Notes: generated from the letters alone by a model not told the origin. A stretch of DNA of 64,000 nucleotides from Chryseobacterium sp. Tr-659 (GCF_011752975.1 NZ_VWWP01000001.1:682001-746000); one strand, 5' to 3'; positions 24,530-32,930 are shown, counted from the first letter of the stretch. Numbers and translations: made by a program.

Positions 24530-24540
24530 TGTTGTGAAAT

Positions 24541-24576
24541 AGTCATTGCTTCGTCGCATAGCTCCTCGCAATGACT
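24541..24576. repeat. Palindromic repeat unit
   Basis: Arms agtcattgc and gcaatgact (nine perfect pairs) enclose ttcgtcgcatagctcctc. The arms and the cttcgtcg / cctcgc core resemble a palindromic repeat seen in the intergenic DNA of many bacteria. Here one copy lies between the RNase gene and the archaemetzincin gene and may end the RNase transcript. Confidence 0.55.
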
Positions 24577-24585
24577 AAGTATAAT

Positions 24586-24617
24586 TTGCTTTTAAACCAC
24601 TATAAATAGTAATTTTG
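24586..24617 (+). promoter_or_regulatory. Candidate promoter overlapping the start of the archaemetzincin gene
   Basis: TTG at 24586-24588 and TAATTTTG at 24610-24617 are 21 bases apart. The last three bases of the -7 element are the TTG start codon I assign to the next gene, so an RNA starting here would begin inside that gene. It would still carry the barstar gene. Confidence 0.5.
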
Positions 24618-25235
24618 CACAAGAATAGGATTTACTTTTTATCATTAGCTTTTTTCTTTATTCTTTCATGTTCAGAAAAACAGAAAACAGAAGAAAAAGT
24701 ACAGGAATCTCCGGTTATCATACGCATACAGCCATTTAAAGATATCGGAGCGGAAAGTGTACAAAAAGTAGCAGAAGGAATAAGAAATGTGTATCCAAAT
24801 GTAGAAGTGCTGGACGCAATGGAATTCCCTGAGAATACCTATTATAAAGAGAGAAATCGCTACAGAGCAGATTCAATTATTAAGTTTTTGAATGCTGAAA
24901 CTAAAGAAGGTTTTGTGACGATTGGTCTGACTTCAAAAGATATCAGTGCAACAAGAGGAAAAATAAAAGATTTTGGAATCATGGGACTAGGGTTTCGTCC
25001 CGGAAAAGCCTGTGTTGCTTCAAAATTCAGACTCAATAAAGAAAATCAGGATGAGCAATTGTATAAAATAGCCATTCATGAATTGGGACATACCCAGGGG
25101 CTGCCACATTGCCCTGAAAAAATGTGTTTCATGAGAAATGCGGAAGGCAAGAATCCCACTAATGAAGAAACGGATTTCTGTAAAAAATGCAAAGCTTTCC
25201 TGATCAATAAAAATTGGAAATTTAATTCAATATGA
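24615..25235 (+). CDS. Archaemetzincin-type zinc protease, lipoprotein
   Basis: A 206-residue predicted lipoprotein (lipobox ILSC, Cys19). It carries the complete archaemetzincin zinc motif: HELGH (155-159), third ligand His165, the adjacent Cys166, Cys171, Met173 (Met turn), and the C-terminal CKKC (189-192). In this family one zinc is catalytic and the cysteines hold a second zinc. Substrate unknown. The start must be TTG at 24615: an in-frame stop lies at 24603-24605 and no ATG precedes the lipobox. The stop overlaps the barstar start (ATGA), so the two are translationally coupled. Confidence 0.82.
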   Translation: MHKNRIYFLSLAFFFILSCSEKQKTEEKVQESPVIIRIQPFKDIGAESVQKVAEGIRNVYPNVEVLDAMEFPENTYYKERNRYRADSIIKFLNAETKEGFVTIGLTSKDISATRGKIKDFGIMGLGFRPGKACVASKFRLNKENQDEQLYKIAIHELGHTQGLPHCPEKMCFMRNAEGKNPTNEETDFCKKCKAFLINKNWKFNSI

Positions 25236-25543
25236 AGACAGTATATATAGATTTTACAGACATAGGCGACTATGAAGATTTTTACACCCAGTTAAAGGAA
25301 AAGATTAAGCTTCCTGAACATTTTGGTGATAATCTTGATGCCCTTTTTGATACCATTACAGGTGACTTTGAAATGCCGCTTCACCTTGAATTCGTTAATA
25401 TGACCGTAGATCAGCTTGAAATTTTTGAAGATCTGCTGACTACCCTTGAGGATGCTGAAGAAGAAGTAGAAGATTTCACTTTCAGCTACTACCTGGAGCA
25501 ATATGAAGATGATGAGGATGAAGAAGACGAAAGTGAAGATTAA
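25232..25543 (+). CDS. Barstar-family RNase inhibitor
   Basis: A 103-residue cytosolic protein. The barstar contact helix is plain in LPEHFGDNLDALFDTITG: numbering one ahead of barstar it keeps Asn34, Asp36 and Asp40 (N33, D35, D39), with His30 and Phe39 replacing Tyr29 and Trp38. Barstar binds barnase and plugs its active site, so this should neutralise the RNase encoded at 24011. The tail after residue 85 is very acidic (Asp/Glu run) and is longer than in classical barstar. It overlaps the archaemetzincin gene by four bases. Terminator at 25556-25596. Confidence 0.88.
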   Translation: MKTVYIDFTDIGDYEDFYTQLKEKIKLPEHFGDNLDALFDTITGDFEMPLHLEFVNMTVDQLEIFEDLLTTLEDAEEEVEDFTFSYYLEQYEDDEDEEDESED

Positions 25544-25555
25544 TCTGTAACAGAA

Positions 25556-25596
25556 AAAAAGAGGTTGTTTTAGAAATGGAACAACCTCTTTTACGT
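25556..25596 (+). terminator. Terminator after the barstar gene
   Basis: Stem aaaagaggttgtt / aacaacctctttt (13 pairs) 13 bases after the barstar stop, A-rich before and T-rich after; likely bidirectional and shared with the converging cytidine deaminase gene. Confidence 0.8.
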
Positions 25597-25676
25597 TTTA
25601 ATTTTTTGCACAGCTTTCTTCGTAGATCGGCATGATCAGCTCAATCAGCTTAAGAAAATTTATAATTTTTTTGAGC

Positions 25677-26159
25677 TTATAAGAAGGTTGAATCAAAATA
25701 GAAAGGCAGCAGATCTTTCACAGCATGCACTTTTACAACTTCCTCATTCATACTTGAAAAATAAAGATCGATATTCTCTTTCTGTTTGATTTCGTATTCT
25801 ATTAAACTCTGGCGGCAGGCTCCACAAGGCGGAACCGGAGGATTCTTCTCATGAAATTGCATAGGGCCTCCCACCACGAAGATCTTTTTTATTCTGACAT
25901 CCGGAAAGTTGGCGGCTACCCAGAAAAGAATTGTTCTTTCGGCACAAAGTCCGGAAGGATAGGCTGCATTCTCCTGATTATTTCCAGAGTAAATTTCTCC
26001 GTTTTCCAATAGTACGGAACATCCTACCAGAAATTGGGAGTAAGGAGCATAGGCATTTTCTCGGGCTTCCTTTGCTCTTTCGAATAATTTTTTTTCTATA
26101 TCACTCAGCTCGCTGCTGTTTTTAAAATATTCGTAACTGATCTGTATATCTTTTTTCAT
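25677..26159 (-). CDS. cdd: Cytidine deaminase
   Basis: A 160-residue zinc enzyme that deaminates cytidine and deoxycytidine to uridine forms in pyrimidine salvage. The zinc site is complete: CAERTILFW (catalytic Glu, first Cys ligand) and PPCGACRQSLIEY (second and third Cys ligands). The N terminus has the typical AKEARENAYAPYSQFLVGC block. The length is that of the homotetrameric form. It converges on the barstar gene. Confidence 0.93.
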   Translation of the reverse strand: MKKDIQISYEYFKNSSELSDIEKKLFERAKEARENAYAPYSQFLVGCSVLLENGEIYSGNNQENAAYPSGLCAERTILFWVAANFPDVRIKKIFVVGGPMQFHEKNPPVPPCGACRQSLIEYEIKQKENIDLYFSSMNEEVVKVHAVKDLLPFYFDSTFL

Positions 26160-26260
26160 ATATTGTACACTAAAAAAGGGGGGTAAAATTAGTTCTTTTT
26201 AATGAAGTGGGCAATATTTTATTCTTCCGTTGAAAAATTCAATTTTTTTAAAGAGAAAAA

Positions 26261-27313
26261 ATGTTATACACACCAATAAAATTCAGGAATCTGGAGTTGA
26301 AAAACCGTTGGGTAATGTCTCCCATGTGTATGTATTCATGTGAAAACGGAATGGCCAATGATTTCCATTTCGTACATTACGGAAGCAGGGCACAAGGCGG
26401 AACAGGTTTAATTATTGTGGAAGCTACAGGAGTAGAACCGAAAGGAAGGATCACGAATCACTGTATGGGAATCTGGAATGATGAACAGGCAGAAAGGCTT
26501 CAGAAAATTGTAGAATTTGTTCATCAGAATTCGGAAACCAGAATCGGGATTCAGTTAGCACATGCAGGAAGAAAAGGATCTACATGGAACAATGTTCAGA
26601 TTCCGCTTGAACAAGGCTGGGAAACCATTGCGCCAAGTTCTCTTCCATATCATCCGTCAGAAAGAATTCCGCATGCACTGACTACAGATGAGGTAAAAGA
26701 ACAGGTGCAGAATTTTAAAAAAGCTGCGAGAAGAGCTGTAAAGGCGGGTTTTGATATCATAGAGATCCATGGAGCCCACGGCTATCTTATTCATCAGTTT
26801 CTTTCTCCACTTTCCAACATTCGTACAGACGAATATGGAGGAAGCTTTGAAAACAGAATCAGGTTTTTGATCGAAATTGTAGATGCTGTGAATGAAGAAT
26901 TGAATGAAAATACCGCTCTCTTCGTAAGAATTTCCGGGACGGAGTATGCTGAAAACGGATGGGATATTCAGAGCAGCGTTGAGCTGGCCAAAATATTAAA
27001 AGAACATTCCGTTGACCTTGTGGATGTATCAAGCGGAGGAAATATCCATGGAGCTAAAATTTCGGTTTTCGATGGATATCAGGTACCTTTTTCATCCCAG
27101 GTGAGAAATGAGGCTTCTGTAAAAACAGGAGCAGTGGGTTTAATTACAAAGTTGGAACAAGCAGAAGAGATTCTCCAGAATGGTGATGCAGATCTGATTT
27201 TTGTGGCAAGAGAAATTCTGAGAAACCCTTATATTGCGGTTCAGGGATCTTTTGAAATGAAAGAAGACTGCTTTTTTCCGCATCAATATACAAGAGCTAA
27301 AATTTCATCATAA
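26261..27313 (+). CDS. namA: Old-yellow-enzyme family NADPH dehydrogenase (NamA/YqjM-like)
   Basis: A 350-residue FMN flavoprotein that reduces activated alkenes with NADPH. The YqjM-type features are MSPMCMYSCENG (FMN-proximal Cys at about residue 24), QLAHAGRKGS, the His pair in IEIHGAHGYLIHQFLSP, YGGSFENRIRF, and LIFVARE with the C-terminal FMN phosphate site. The length is normal for the thermophilic-like OYE class. It is followed after 27 bases by a DUF2752 gene. Confidence 0.9.
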   Translation: MLYTPIKFRNLELKNRWVMSPMCMYSCENGMANDFHFVHYGSRAQGGTGLIIVEATGVEPKGRITNHCMGIWNDEQAERLQKIVEFVHQNSETRIGIQLAHAGRKGSTWNNVQIPLEQGWETIAPSSLPYHPSERIPHALTTDEVKEQVQNFKKAARRAVKAGFDIIEIHGAHGYLIHQFLSPLSNIRTDEYGGSFENRIRFLIEIVDAVNEELNENTALFVRISGTEYAENGWDIQSSVELAKILKEHSVDLVDVSSGGNIHGAKISVFDGYQVPFSSQVRNEASVKTGAVGLITKLEQAEEILQNGDADLIFVAREILRNPYIAVQGSFEMKEDCFFPHQYTRAKISS

Positions 27314-27340
27314 TAAAAACAGATTTAATCAGAATACATC

Positions 27341-27619
27341 ATGAATATCGATGATTTCATGCTGACATGTCCCAGTAAAAAATTTCTGGGAGTAGAATGC
27401 CTCGGATGTGGAGCTCAAAGAGCAATTGTACTGGTATTTGAAGGGAAGTTTTCAGAAGCTTTTCAGATGTATCCTGCCGTTTACACATTGTTGCTTTTCT
27501 TTATAACCCTTGGTTTAAGTTTTATAGACCGGAAAAGAAAATATGGTAGTGTGTTAATGGCTATGGTTATTGTTAATCTGATTATTATCATTGTTTCTTA
27601 TATCTATAAACACTATTGA
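27341..27619 (+). CDS. DUF2752 membrane protein
   Basis: A 92-residue inner-membrane protein of the DUF2752 family. It begins with the Cys-rich motif CPSKKFLGVECLGCGAQRA (residues 10-28) typical of the family and has two membrane helices (about 44-62 and 70-88). Function unknown. It lies just upstream of the T6SS payload island but on a separate transcript. Confidence 0.8.
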   Translation: MNIDDFMLTCPSKKFLGVECLGCGAQRAIVLVFEGKFSEAFQMYPAVYTLLLFFITLGLSFIDRKRKYGSVLMAMVIVNLIIIIVSYIYKHY

Positions 27620-27740
27620 TTAACCAGAAGTTTATGATTTAAAAATATCCCTTGAACAGAAATGAAAATAAAAAAGTCGTAGAACTACTACAATTTCTGA
27701 AACTGTTGCCTGAAAACTTTTTAAATTAGAACATGAAGTC

Positions 27741-27748
27741 TATCTTTG
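27741..27748 (+). promoter_or_regulatory. Candidate -7 element of hcp
   Basis: TATCTTTG is an exact TAnnTTTG match 52 bases before the hcp ATG. The nearest upstream TTG (27706-27708) is 32 bases away, too far for the usual promoter, so this may be an activated promoter. Confidence 0.4.
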
Positions 27749-27800
27749 TTGTACAGATCCTATATACAGGAGATGTCGTTAATGATTAAAATGTAAGAAT

Positions 27801-28205
27801 ATGGCAGGAAATTCAAGAGGAATCTTAAAATTCAATGGAGGTGAAGGTCAAAAGTTATTAAAACTTAATTACAGCGTTTCGAGAGCTACTGATGTTTCAG
27901 GACGTGTAGCATCTGATCCGTCAAATGCACTGATTAAAGTAACTATTGAAGCAACAGAGAAATCTGATGTTTTGGAAAGTTTACTGAACAGCAAATATAA
28001 GCCGACAAGCGGAGAAATTAATTTCAACAAATCTCATGAAGAAGGAACACTGATCTCTTTGAAATGGGAAAATGGATACGTGATTCAGCACGAAGTAGAT
28101 TTTGATGCAATTGACAGCAATAATATGCTGATCAGCTTTGTAATAAGCGCTGAAAGTATTACCTACGGAAATTCATCTTATGATGGACTTTGGCCTATGA
28201 GCTAA
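27801..28205 (+). CDS. tssD: T6SS tube protein Hcp (TssD), Bacteroidota type
   Basis: A 134-residue Hcp of the Bacteroidota (subtype iii) type VI system. It opens MAGNSRGILKFNGGEGQKLLKLNYSVSR, contains SGRVASDPSNALIKVTIEAT, and ends WPMS. The fold is a six-stranded barrel that stacks into the tube shot into target cells; small effectors can ride in its lumen. It is the first gene of the payload island but is cut off from vgrG by a terminator, so it can be made in larger amounts. Sheath, baseplate and membrane-complex genes are not in this window. Confidence 0.88.
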   Translation: MAGNSRGILKFNGGEGQKLLKLNYSVSRATDVSGRVASDPSNALIKVTIEATEKSDVLESLLNSKYKPTSGEINFNKSHEEGTLISLKWENGYVIQHEVDFDAIDSNNMLISFVISAESITYGNSSYDGLWPMS

Positions 28206-28224
28206 GTCTTCTTAAGTAAGAAAT

Positions 28225-28258
28225 AAAAAGACTGTCCGCATAAGACGGTCTTTTTTTA
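28225..28258 (+). terminator. Terminator after hcp
   Basis: Stem aaagactgtc / gacggtcttt (ten pairs with a G-U) followed by a seven-T run, about 20 bases after the hcp stop. Confidence 0.85.
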
Positions 28259-28347
28259 CCTAAAGTGATATTCTGAGGAATGTATTTTAAAAGATACTAT
28301 CTGCTGAATAATCATTTAAAAACTAAAAACACTACAAAATACGCAAT

Positions 28348-30279
28348 ATGTCAAATACACCTGGAAACTCAAACGCGGCGTCTTTTCGTCCCACGCAGAA
28401 TGCAGATGGTATTTCCGAAAACCATCATACAGGTATCAACCGTTTGGTGAAACTCTCTGTAGTTATAGAGGGGAAAATCATCAAATACTATAAACATTTC
28501 AAGCTTAAACAAAGCGCTCAGCGGCATCATGAATTTACCCTTACACTGGCACATGATACCCTGGGAGAAAGGCAGAATCATTCTTTGGAAGATGCCAATA
28601 AATTCCTTGGAAAAAGGCTTACGGTAATTATTTCCTATAAAGATATAGACAACAGTCCGGAAAGAAATTTTGTTGGTGTCATTACAGGAGTTGGATTCAG
28701 TCAGGAGAAAATGAGTCTGGGGAATATTGTTCTTACAGGGTATAGTCCTACGATTCTTCTTGACGGAGCTCCGCATATTCAGAGTTTCGGAGGTACTCAG
28801 CCGGTTAATGTCGGGATCATTGCAGAAGATATAATCAAACAGGGAATTGATAAAAGCCGTTTTGATATCAGAGTGGATGCCAATAATTATTCGCAGATCA
28901 TTTACAGCAGCCAGTATGATGAAACTCATTATAACTATCTGGCAAGAATAGCTGAGGCATATGGAGAGCAATTCTATTATGATGGTGAAGTTTTACATTT
29001 CGGAAAGCTTCCGCCACAAAATAAAGCGATCACCCTTACTTACGGAAGCAGTGCGAACGATATTAAAGTTGAACTGAAAGCAGTTCATACCAAACCACAG
29101 TATTACGGCTATAACAGTAATAAAAATGAAAGACTGACATCAGGCTCCACACCCATAAAACACGTAGGAGATCTGGCAAAAACAGCATACAGCCATAACG
29201 ATTCCATTTATAAGACACCTGCTTTACAGGTGGCACCGATAAAGGCAACTACACACCTTGATGTTGAGTATTCACAGAAAAGCGCTTCGGGAAGTGAGGC
29301 TGTAAATGTATTTTCTATTTCAGGAAATACTACCGTTCCATTTCTGCATCCGGGTTGTGTAGCAGATGTACAGATGCGTAAACAGGATTCTAATGAAACC
29401 TCTTATTTCACAAGAATTATGATTACAGAAGCAGAACATGAAATAGACACCATTGGCCATTATCACGGAAGTTTCGTAGGAATCGCAGCAGATACAGGAT
29501 TTCTGCCAAAACCGGAATTCACAGTTCCAAAAGCAGAGCCACAGACCGCCACAGTAATTTCGAATACAGATCCGGAAGGACAGGGAAGAGTACAGGTAAG
29601 ATTCGATTGGCAAACCAATGATACCACTCATTTTATCCGTATGATGAGCCCTGATGCCGGAGGTACAGATCAGATTACACAAAACAGAGGGTATGTGGCA
29701 ATTCCTGAGGTTGGAGATCAGGTAATGGTTAATTTCGTTCACAGTCACCCGGACAGGCCTTTCGTAATGGGAGGAATGTTCCATGGAGGAATCGCTTTGG
29801 GAGGAGGAGTCAACAATCATCTGAAGTCGATACAGACCAGAAGCGGAATCAGAATTTTAATGAACGACGAAGAAGGAAGCGTAACGATTCTTGATCCAAG
29901 TGGCAATACTTATTTTATGGACGGACAAGGCAATATCAGCATGAAAGCACCTAAGAATTTCACCCTGGATGCGGGAGATAATATAAGTATCACAGCCGGG
30001 AAAGAAATTTCGATAGGAGCAGGAGCAAGCATTACCAGTACTGCGAATGAAGATATCGTATCAATAGCAGGCAAAGACATGAAGCTGACGGCTGCAGGAG
30101 ACATCAGAGAAAATTCGGATACCAGAACAGAAATGGTGGAAAAAGAATTTAAAAGACAATCCGAAACGTCCAATGAGATAGCAGGAGAGATTTCCATGTT
30201 CAGCGAACTGGAAAATATGACTATGCAGAGCGGAAAGATCGTAGAATTTAACAGTGCTGAAAAATCAAAACTTTTCTAA
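28348..30279 (+). CDS. vgrG: T6SS spike protein VgrG (TssI)
   Basis: A 643-residue spike protein. The N-terminal two thirds form the gp27-like part (for example VKLSVVIEGKIIKYYKHFKLKQ and RIAEAYGEQFYYDGEVLHFG). An OB-fold gp5-like domain follows at about 395-480 (ATVISNTDPEGQGRVQVRFDW, MVNFVHSHPDRPFVMGGMFHG). Then comes a beta-helix needle of repeated DAGDNISITAGKEISIGAGA-type units. The tail after about residue 595 is helical and acidic, possibly for loading cargo. Family role: tip of the Hcp tube, carries effectors and PAAR-like tips. The next gene begins one base after its stop. Confidence 0.93.
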   Translation: MSNTPGNSNAASFRPTQNADGISENHHTGINRLVKLSVVIEGKIIKYYKHFKLKQSAQRHHEFTLTLAHDTLGERQNHSLEDANKFLGKRLTVIISYKDIDNSPERNFVGVITGVGFSQEKMSLGNIVLTGYSPTILLDGAPHIQSFGGTQPVNVGIIAEDIIKQGIDKSRFDIRVDANNYSQIIYSSQYDETHYNYLARIAEAYGEQFYYDGEVLHFGKLPPQNKAITLTYGSSANDIKVELKAVHTKPQYYGYNSNKNERLTSGSTPIKHVGDLAKTAYSHNDSIYKTPALQVAPIKATTHLDVEYSQKSASGSEAVNVFSISGNTTVPFLHPGCVADVQMRKQDSNETSYFTRIMITEAEHEIDTIGHYHGSFVGIAADTGFLPKPEFTVPKAEPQTATVISNTDPEGQGRVQVRFDWQTNDTTHFIRMMSPDAGGTDQITQNRGYVAIPEVGDQVMVNFVHSHPDRPFVMGGMFHGGIALGGGVNNHLKSIQTRSGIRILMNDEEGSVTILDPSGNTYFMDGQGNISMKAPKNFTLDAGDNISITAGKEISIGAGASITSTANEDIVSIAGKDMKLTAAGDIRENSDTRTEMVEKEFKRQSETSNEIAGEISMFSELENMTMQSGKIVEFNSAEKSKLF

Positions 30280-30280
30280 T

Positions 30281-30451
30281 ATGGCGATTATCAAGACAGC
30301 AACCAATATACACATAATAGTAAAAGATTCTTATCACCTGAGTGTAGGAAAAAAGGTTGAAAAAATAGCAAAGAAGATCAATGTAGAAGCACAAAAAGAA
30401 AGCCTGGTTTTAGCAAGTAATAAGAAAATTATGTCTCATGGGAATAAGTAA
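30281..30451 (+). CDS. Small T6SS-island ORF, 56 residues
   Basis: A 56-residue basic protein (MAIIKTATNIHIIVKDSYHL, later KINVEAQKESLVLASNKKI). I do not know its family. The text resembles the short strand-rich repeats at the C-terminal needle of VgrG and the N-terminal region of some Bacteroidota T6SS cargo proteins; this is memory-based and weak. It starts one base after the vgrG stop and its end overlaps the next gene by 14 bases, so it is almost surely translated. No signal peptide. Possible role: needle extension or cargo adaptor. Confidence 0.6.
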   Translation: MAIIKTATNIHIIVKDSYHLSVGKKVEKIAKKINVEAQKESLVLASNKKIMSHGNK

Positions 30452-31517
30452 ATTAAAGATCCTCGCTTTTTTCATTATAGGAAGTTTCTCATTAGTAAGT
30501 TGTCAAAATAAAAAAATGGAAGAAAAATACAGTTGGCTGGGAACAGTGAGTGCTCCACAGGAATATCCTATGGAAGTGTATAGCGGAGGCATTATTGCTG
30601 ATGACTTTACCTATGGTTTTGATGCAATATGGGGAACGCAGAATACCGGCTGGGGAAATACAGGAGCTACAATGAATGTTTCAACCCAGAAAATGGATAT
30701 TCCCAATGCATTGGAATTTACGTGGTATTCTTTAGTGGAGAAAAAATTCTATACCGGTAAATGGCCTTTAGATAAAACAAAAATTGAAAAGCTTTTTAAA
30801 GAAGGTTTTACAGATAAAGATACCGGAAAAAAAGAAACCTATACAACCTTTAAAGTGGGATTAGCTCCCAAAGGAAAGATTGTATTATGGATTAATGCAC
30901 CTGGAATTCAAAAGGAAATTGGCAATTTCCAGGCACACGACACCATTATTACGAAAGAAAAAGCTTACGAAAATGCCCAGTATATGCTGGAGGAAGGCTA
31001 TGCCGATAACCGCTTGAAAAGTGATTTCCTTATGACACCGGAGATTAAAAACAGGATCAGTGCATCAGGTTATCCCGATCCCTCCATCTATGAAACGTAT
31101 AGAAAGAAATACCTGTGGAAACCGGTTGTAGAATTACCGGAAGGTTATCAGGTAAAAAAGATATTCTTTATGGCCAGTAACGGGGAATATGATACGTATG
31201 ACACAAATGTAAAAGACAGGGCTGTCCCTTATTATTTATCCATAATTATTACAGGGCCGGATCATAAAGAGTTAGGAGCGAATATTTTCTTCACAAAAGA
31301 TGAAAATTATTACACACAAAATGTTTTAAAGGGAAATAATGTTCTTCCTGTAGATTTTGATCTGAATGATATCAATAAGGTATTTAGCAGTATTGATCAG
31401 AAAAAAGAAGCAGACTTTATCATTAAAGTTATCCCGGAAAGCAAAAAAATAAATGTAAGTGTAAAACAGGGCGATAAAACATATGAGCTAAAAGATTTCA
31501 TCAGTAAAATTTATTAG
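30438..31517 (+). CDS. DUF2931-family lipoprotein, candidate lipase immunity protein
   Basis: A 359-residue lipoprotein: signal peptide with lipobox LVSC (Cys22) and a DUF2931-type mature part. Visible parts are the opening KYSWLGTVSAPQEYPMEVYSGGIIAD, FDAIWGTQNTGWGN, and the central KGKIVLWINAPGIQKEIG. The molecular function of DUF2931 is unknown. It is encoded 3 bases before a DUF2235 lipase in a T6SS island. Known immunity proteins to Tle1-type lipases are periplasmic or lipid-anchored, so an immunity role is a reasonable inference. Its start overlaps the 56-residue ORF. Confidence 0.75.
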   Translation: MGISKLKILAFFIIGSFSLVSCQNKKMEEKYSWLGTVSAPQEYPMEVYSGGIIADDFTYGFDAIWGTQNTGWGNTGATMNVSTQKMDIPNALEFTWYSLVEKKFYTGKWPLDKTKIEKLFKEGFTDKDTGKKETYTTFKVGLAPKGKIVLWINAPGIQKEIGNFQAHDTIITKEKAYENAQYMLEEGYADNRLKSDFLMTPEIKNRISASGYPDPSIYETYRKKYLWKPVVELPEGYQVKKIFFMASNGEYDTYDTNVKDRAVPYYLSIIITGPDHKELGANIFFTKDENYYTQNVLKGNNVLPVDFDLNDINKVFSSIDQKKEADFIIKVIPESKKINVSVKQGDKTYELKDFISKIY

Positions 31518-31520
31518 AAT

Positions 31521-32888
31521 ATGTCTAACGTAGTATTTGGAAACTATTCACCAGCGTCAGCTCCGGAAAATGTAATCAGTGTAGCACTGGGAATATTTTT
31601 TGACGGAACCTTAAATAATAAGACCAATTCTGACGCGCGAAAAAACAAAACCGAGGCCTATGACGATCATGGAGGCAAACCGTCTGATAATAACAGTTAT
31701 AATAATGACTGGAGCAATGTAGCCCGTCTTTGGGAAAACTATGATAAAAGGAATGCGATCTATGTAGAAGGTATTGGTACTACAGACAATAAAGGAGATG
31801 AAATGGATGGCTATGCCTATGGTTCTGAGAAAACAGGAATTAAAGCCAAAGTGCAGATCGGATGCGAAAAAATTGCAGAAAAAGTAAACCTGCTTAAAAA
31901 AGCTAATCCTTCAGCCAAAGTAGGAACCGTGATTCTGGATGTTTTCGGATTCAGCAGAGGAGCTGCTGCAGCCAGGTATTTTGTACATCAGGTCTCGCGA
32001 ACAAAAGTGAAAACAGATCCTAAAAGTATAAAATTTGGTAATTTAGGAACTGAACTCCAAAAAGTAGGGATTAATATCGATGAAATAACCATTAATATAC
32101 GTTTCCTGGGTATTTTTGACACCGTTTCATCCTATTCCGAAAATACATGGACAACTTCTCCTAATTTCAGCAATGATATTGAAGAACTTCAGCTGGATGA
32201 TATTACCAAGGCAAGGAAAATAGTACATTTTATTGCTGAAAATGAACACAGAATCAACTTTGATCTTACCGATATCGTAGTAAAAGTAAAACAGAAAAAT
32301 GTATATCTGGGAATTGAAAAATCATTTCCAGGAGTACATAGTGATATCGGAGGCGGCTATGAAACCGGTCCCGAAGCAAAAGACGAAATAATCAACGGAA
32401 GTACAAGTGTTCAGAAAAAGCGTAAAGAACAGCTTATGGCAGAAGGCTGGTTTAATGATGATCAGTTAATCATCCATGAATACAGACGCAAACTTTCCAG
32501 TGACAGGAAGCTGGTTAAAAAAACGTATAGCTTTATTCCCTTACAGTTTATGGGAGAATATGGGAAAAATGACGGATTAAAAATTGATACCGGCCAAATA
32601 AGTAACAAATACAGAATTACTAATGATCCATTGCTGGTAAGAGTAAAAGAAAGGCTGAACCCTTATGTCATGGGAAATGGAAAACCCTATACTTTTCGAT
32701 GGTATCAAAGCATCCATGATCAATATAAAGGAGCGAAAATTCCCGAACAAAAATATGCAGATTATCAGAAAGAATTAAAAGATCAGGAGGATTTGAGAAC
32801 ATTGAGAAATCAATACCTGCATTGGTCTGCGGATTATGATTGGGTAGGTATGGACCCAAGGGAAGACGGAATCAGAGTAGTACACTAA
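31521..32888 (+). CDS. DUF2235 alpha/beta hydrolase, Tle1-like T6SS lipase effector
   Basis: A 455-residue hydrolase. The DUF2235 features are LGIFFDGTLNN (residues 23-33), the nucleophile elbow GFSRG with Ser145 (143-147), a candidate acid Asp200 in FLGIFDTV and a candidate His273 in GVHSDIGGGY. Tle1-family effectors of this fold are phospholipases injected by T6SS to break the target cell membrane. No signal peptide, as expected for T6SS cargo. It sits between a lipoprotein (possible immunity) and a LysM protein. Phospholipase specificity is inferred from the family and location. Confidence 0.85.
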   Translation: MSNVVFGNYSPASAPENVISVALGIFFDGTLNNKTNSDARKNKTEAYDDHGGKPSDNNSYNNDWSNVARLWENYDKRNAIYVEGIGTTDNKGDEMDGYAYGSEKTGIKAKVQIGCEKIAEKVNLLKKANPSAKVGTVILDVFGFSRGAAAARYFVHQVSRTKVKTDPKSIKFGNLGTELQKVGINIDEITINIRFLGIFDTVSSYSENTWTTSPNFSNDIEELQLDDITKARKIVHFIAENEHRINFDLTDIVVKVKQKNVYLGIEKSFPGVHSDIGGGYETGPEAKDEIINGSTSVQKKRKEQLMAEGWFNDDQLIIHEYRRKLSSDRKLVKKTYSFIPLQFMGEYGKNDGLKIDTGQISNKYRITNDPLLVRVKERLNPYVMGNGKPYTFRWYQSIHDQYKGAKIPEQKYADYQKELKDQEDLRTLRNQYLHWSADYDWVGMDPREDGIRVVH

Positions 32889-32930
32889 CGAAATAATAAA
32901 AATTGCAGGATCAGACTCGCAGGCGGAGTT

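Noticed and set aside
25232..25543. Acidic tail of the barstar homologue as a low-complexity artefact
   Set aside because: The frame is continuous, ends in a proper stop and terminator, and the contact helix upstream is intact.
28369..28971. 200-residue minus-strand frame inside vgrG
   Set aside because: Antisense shadow of a clear VgrG; Cys/Ile-rich text with no family resemblance.
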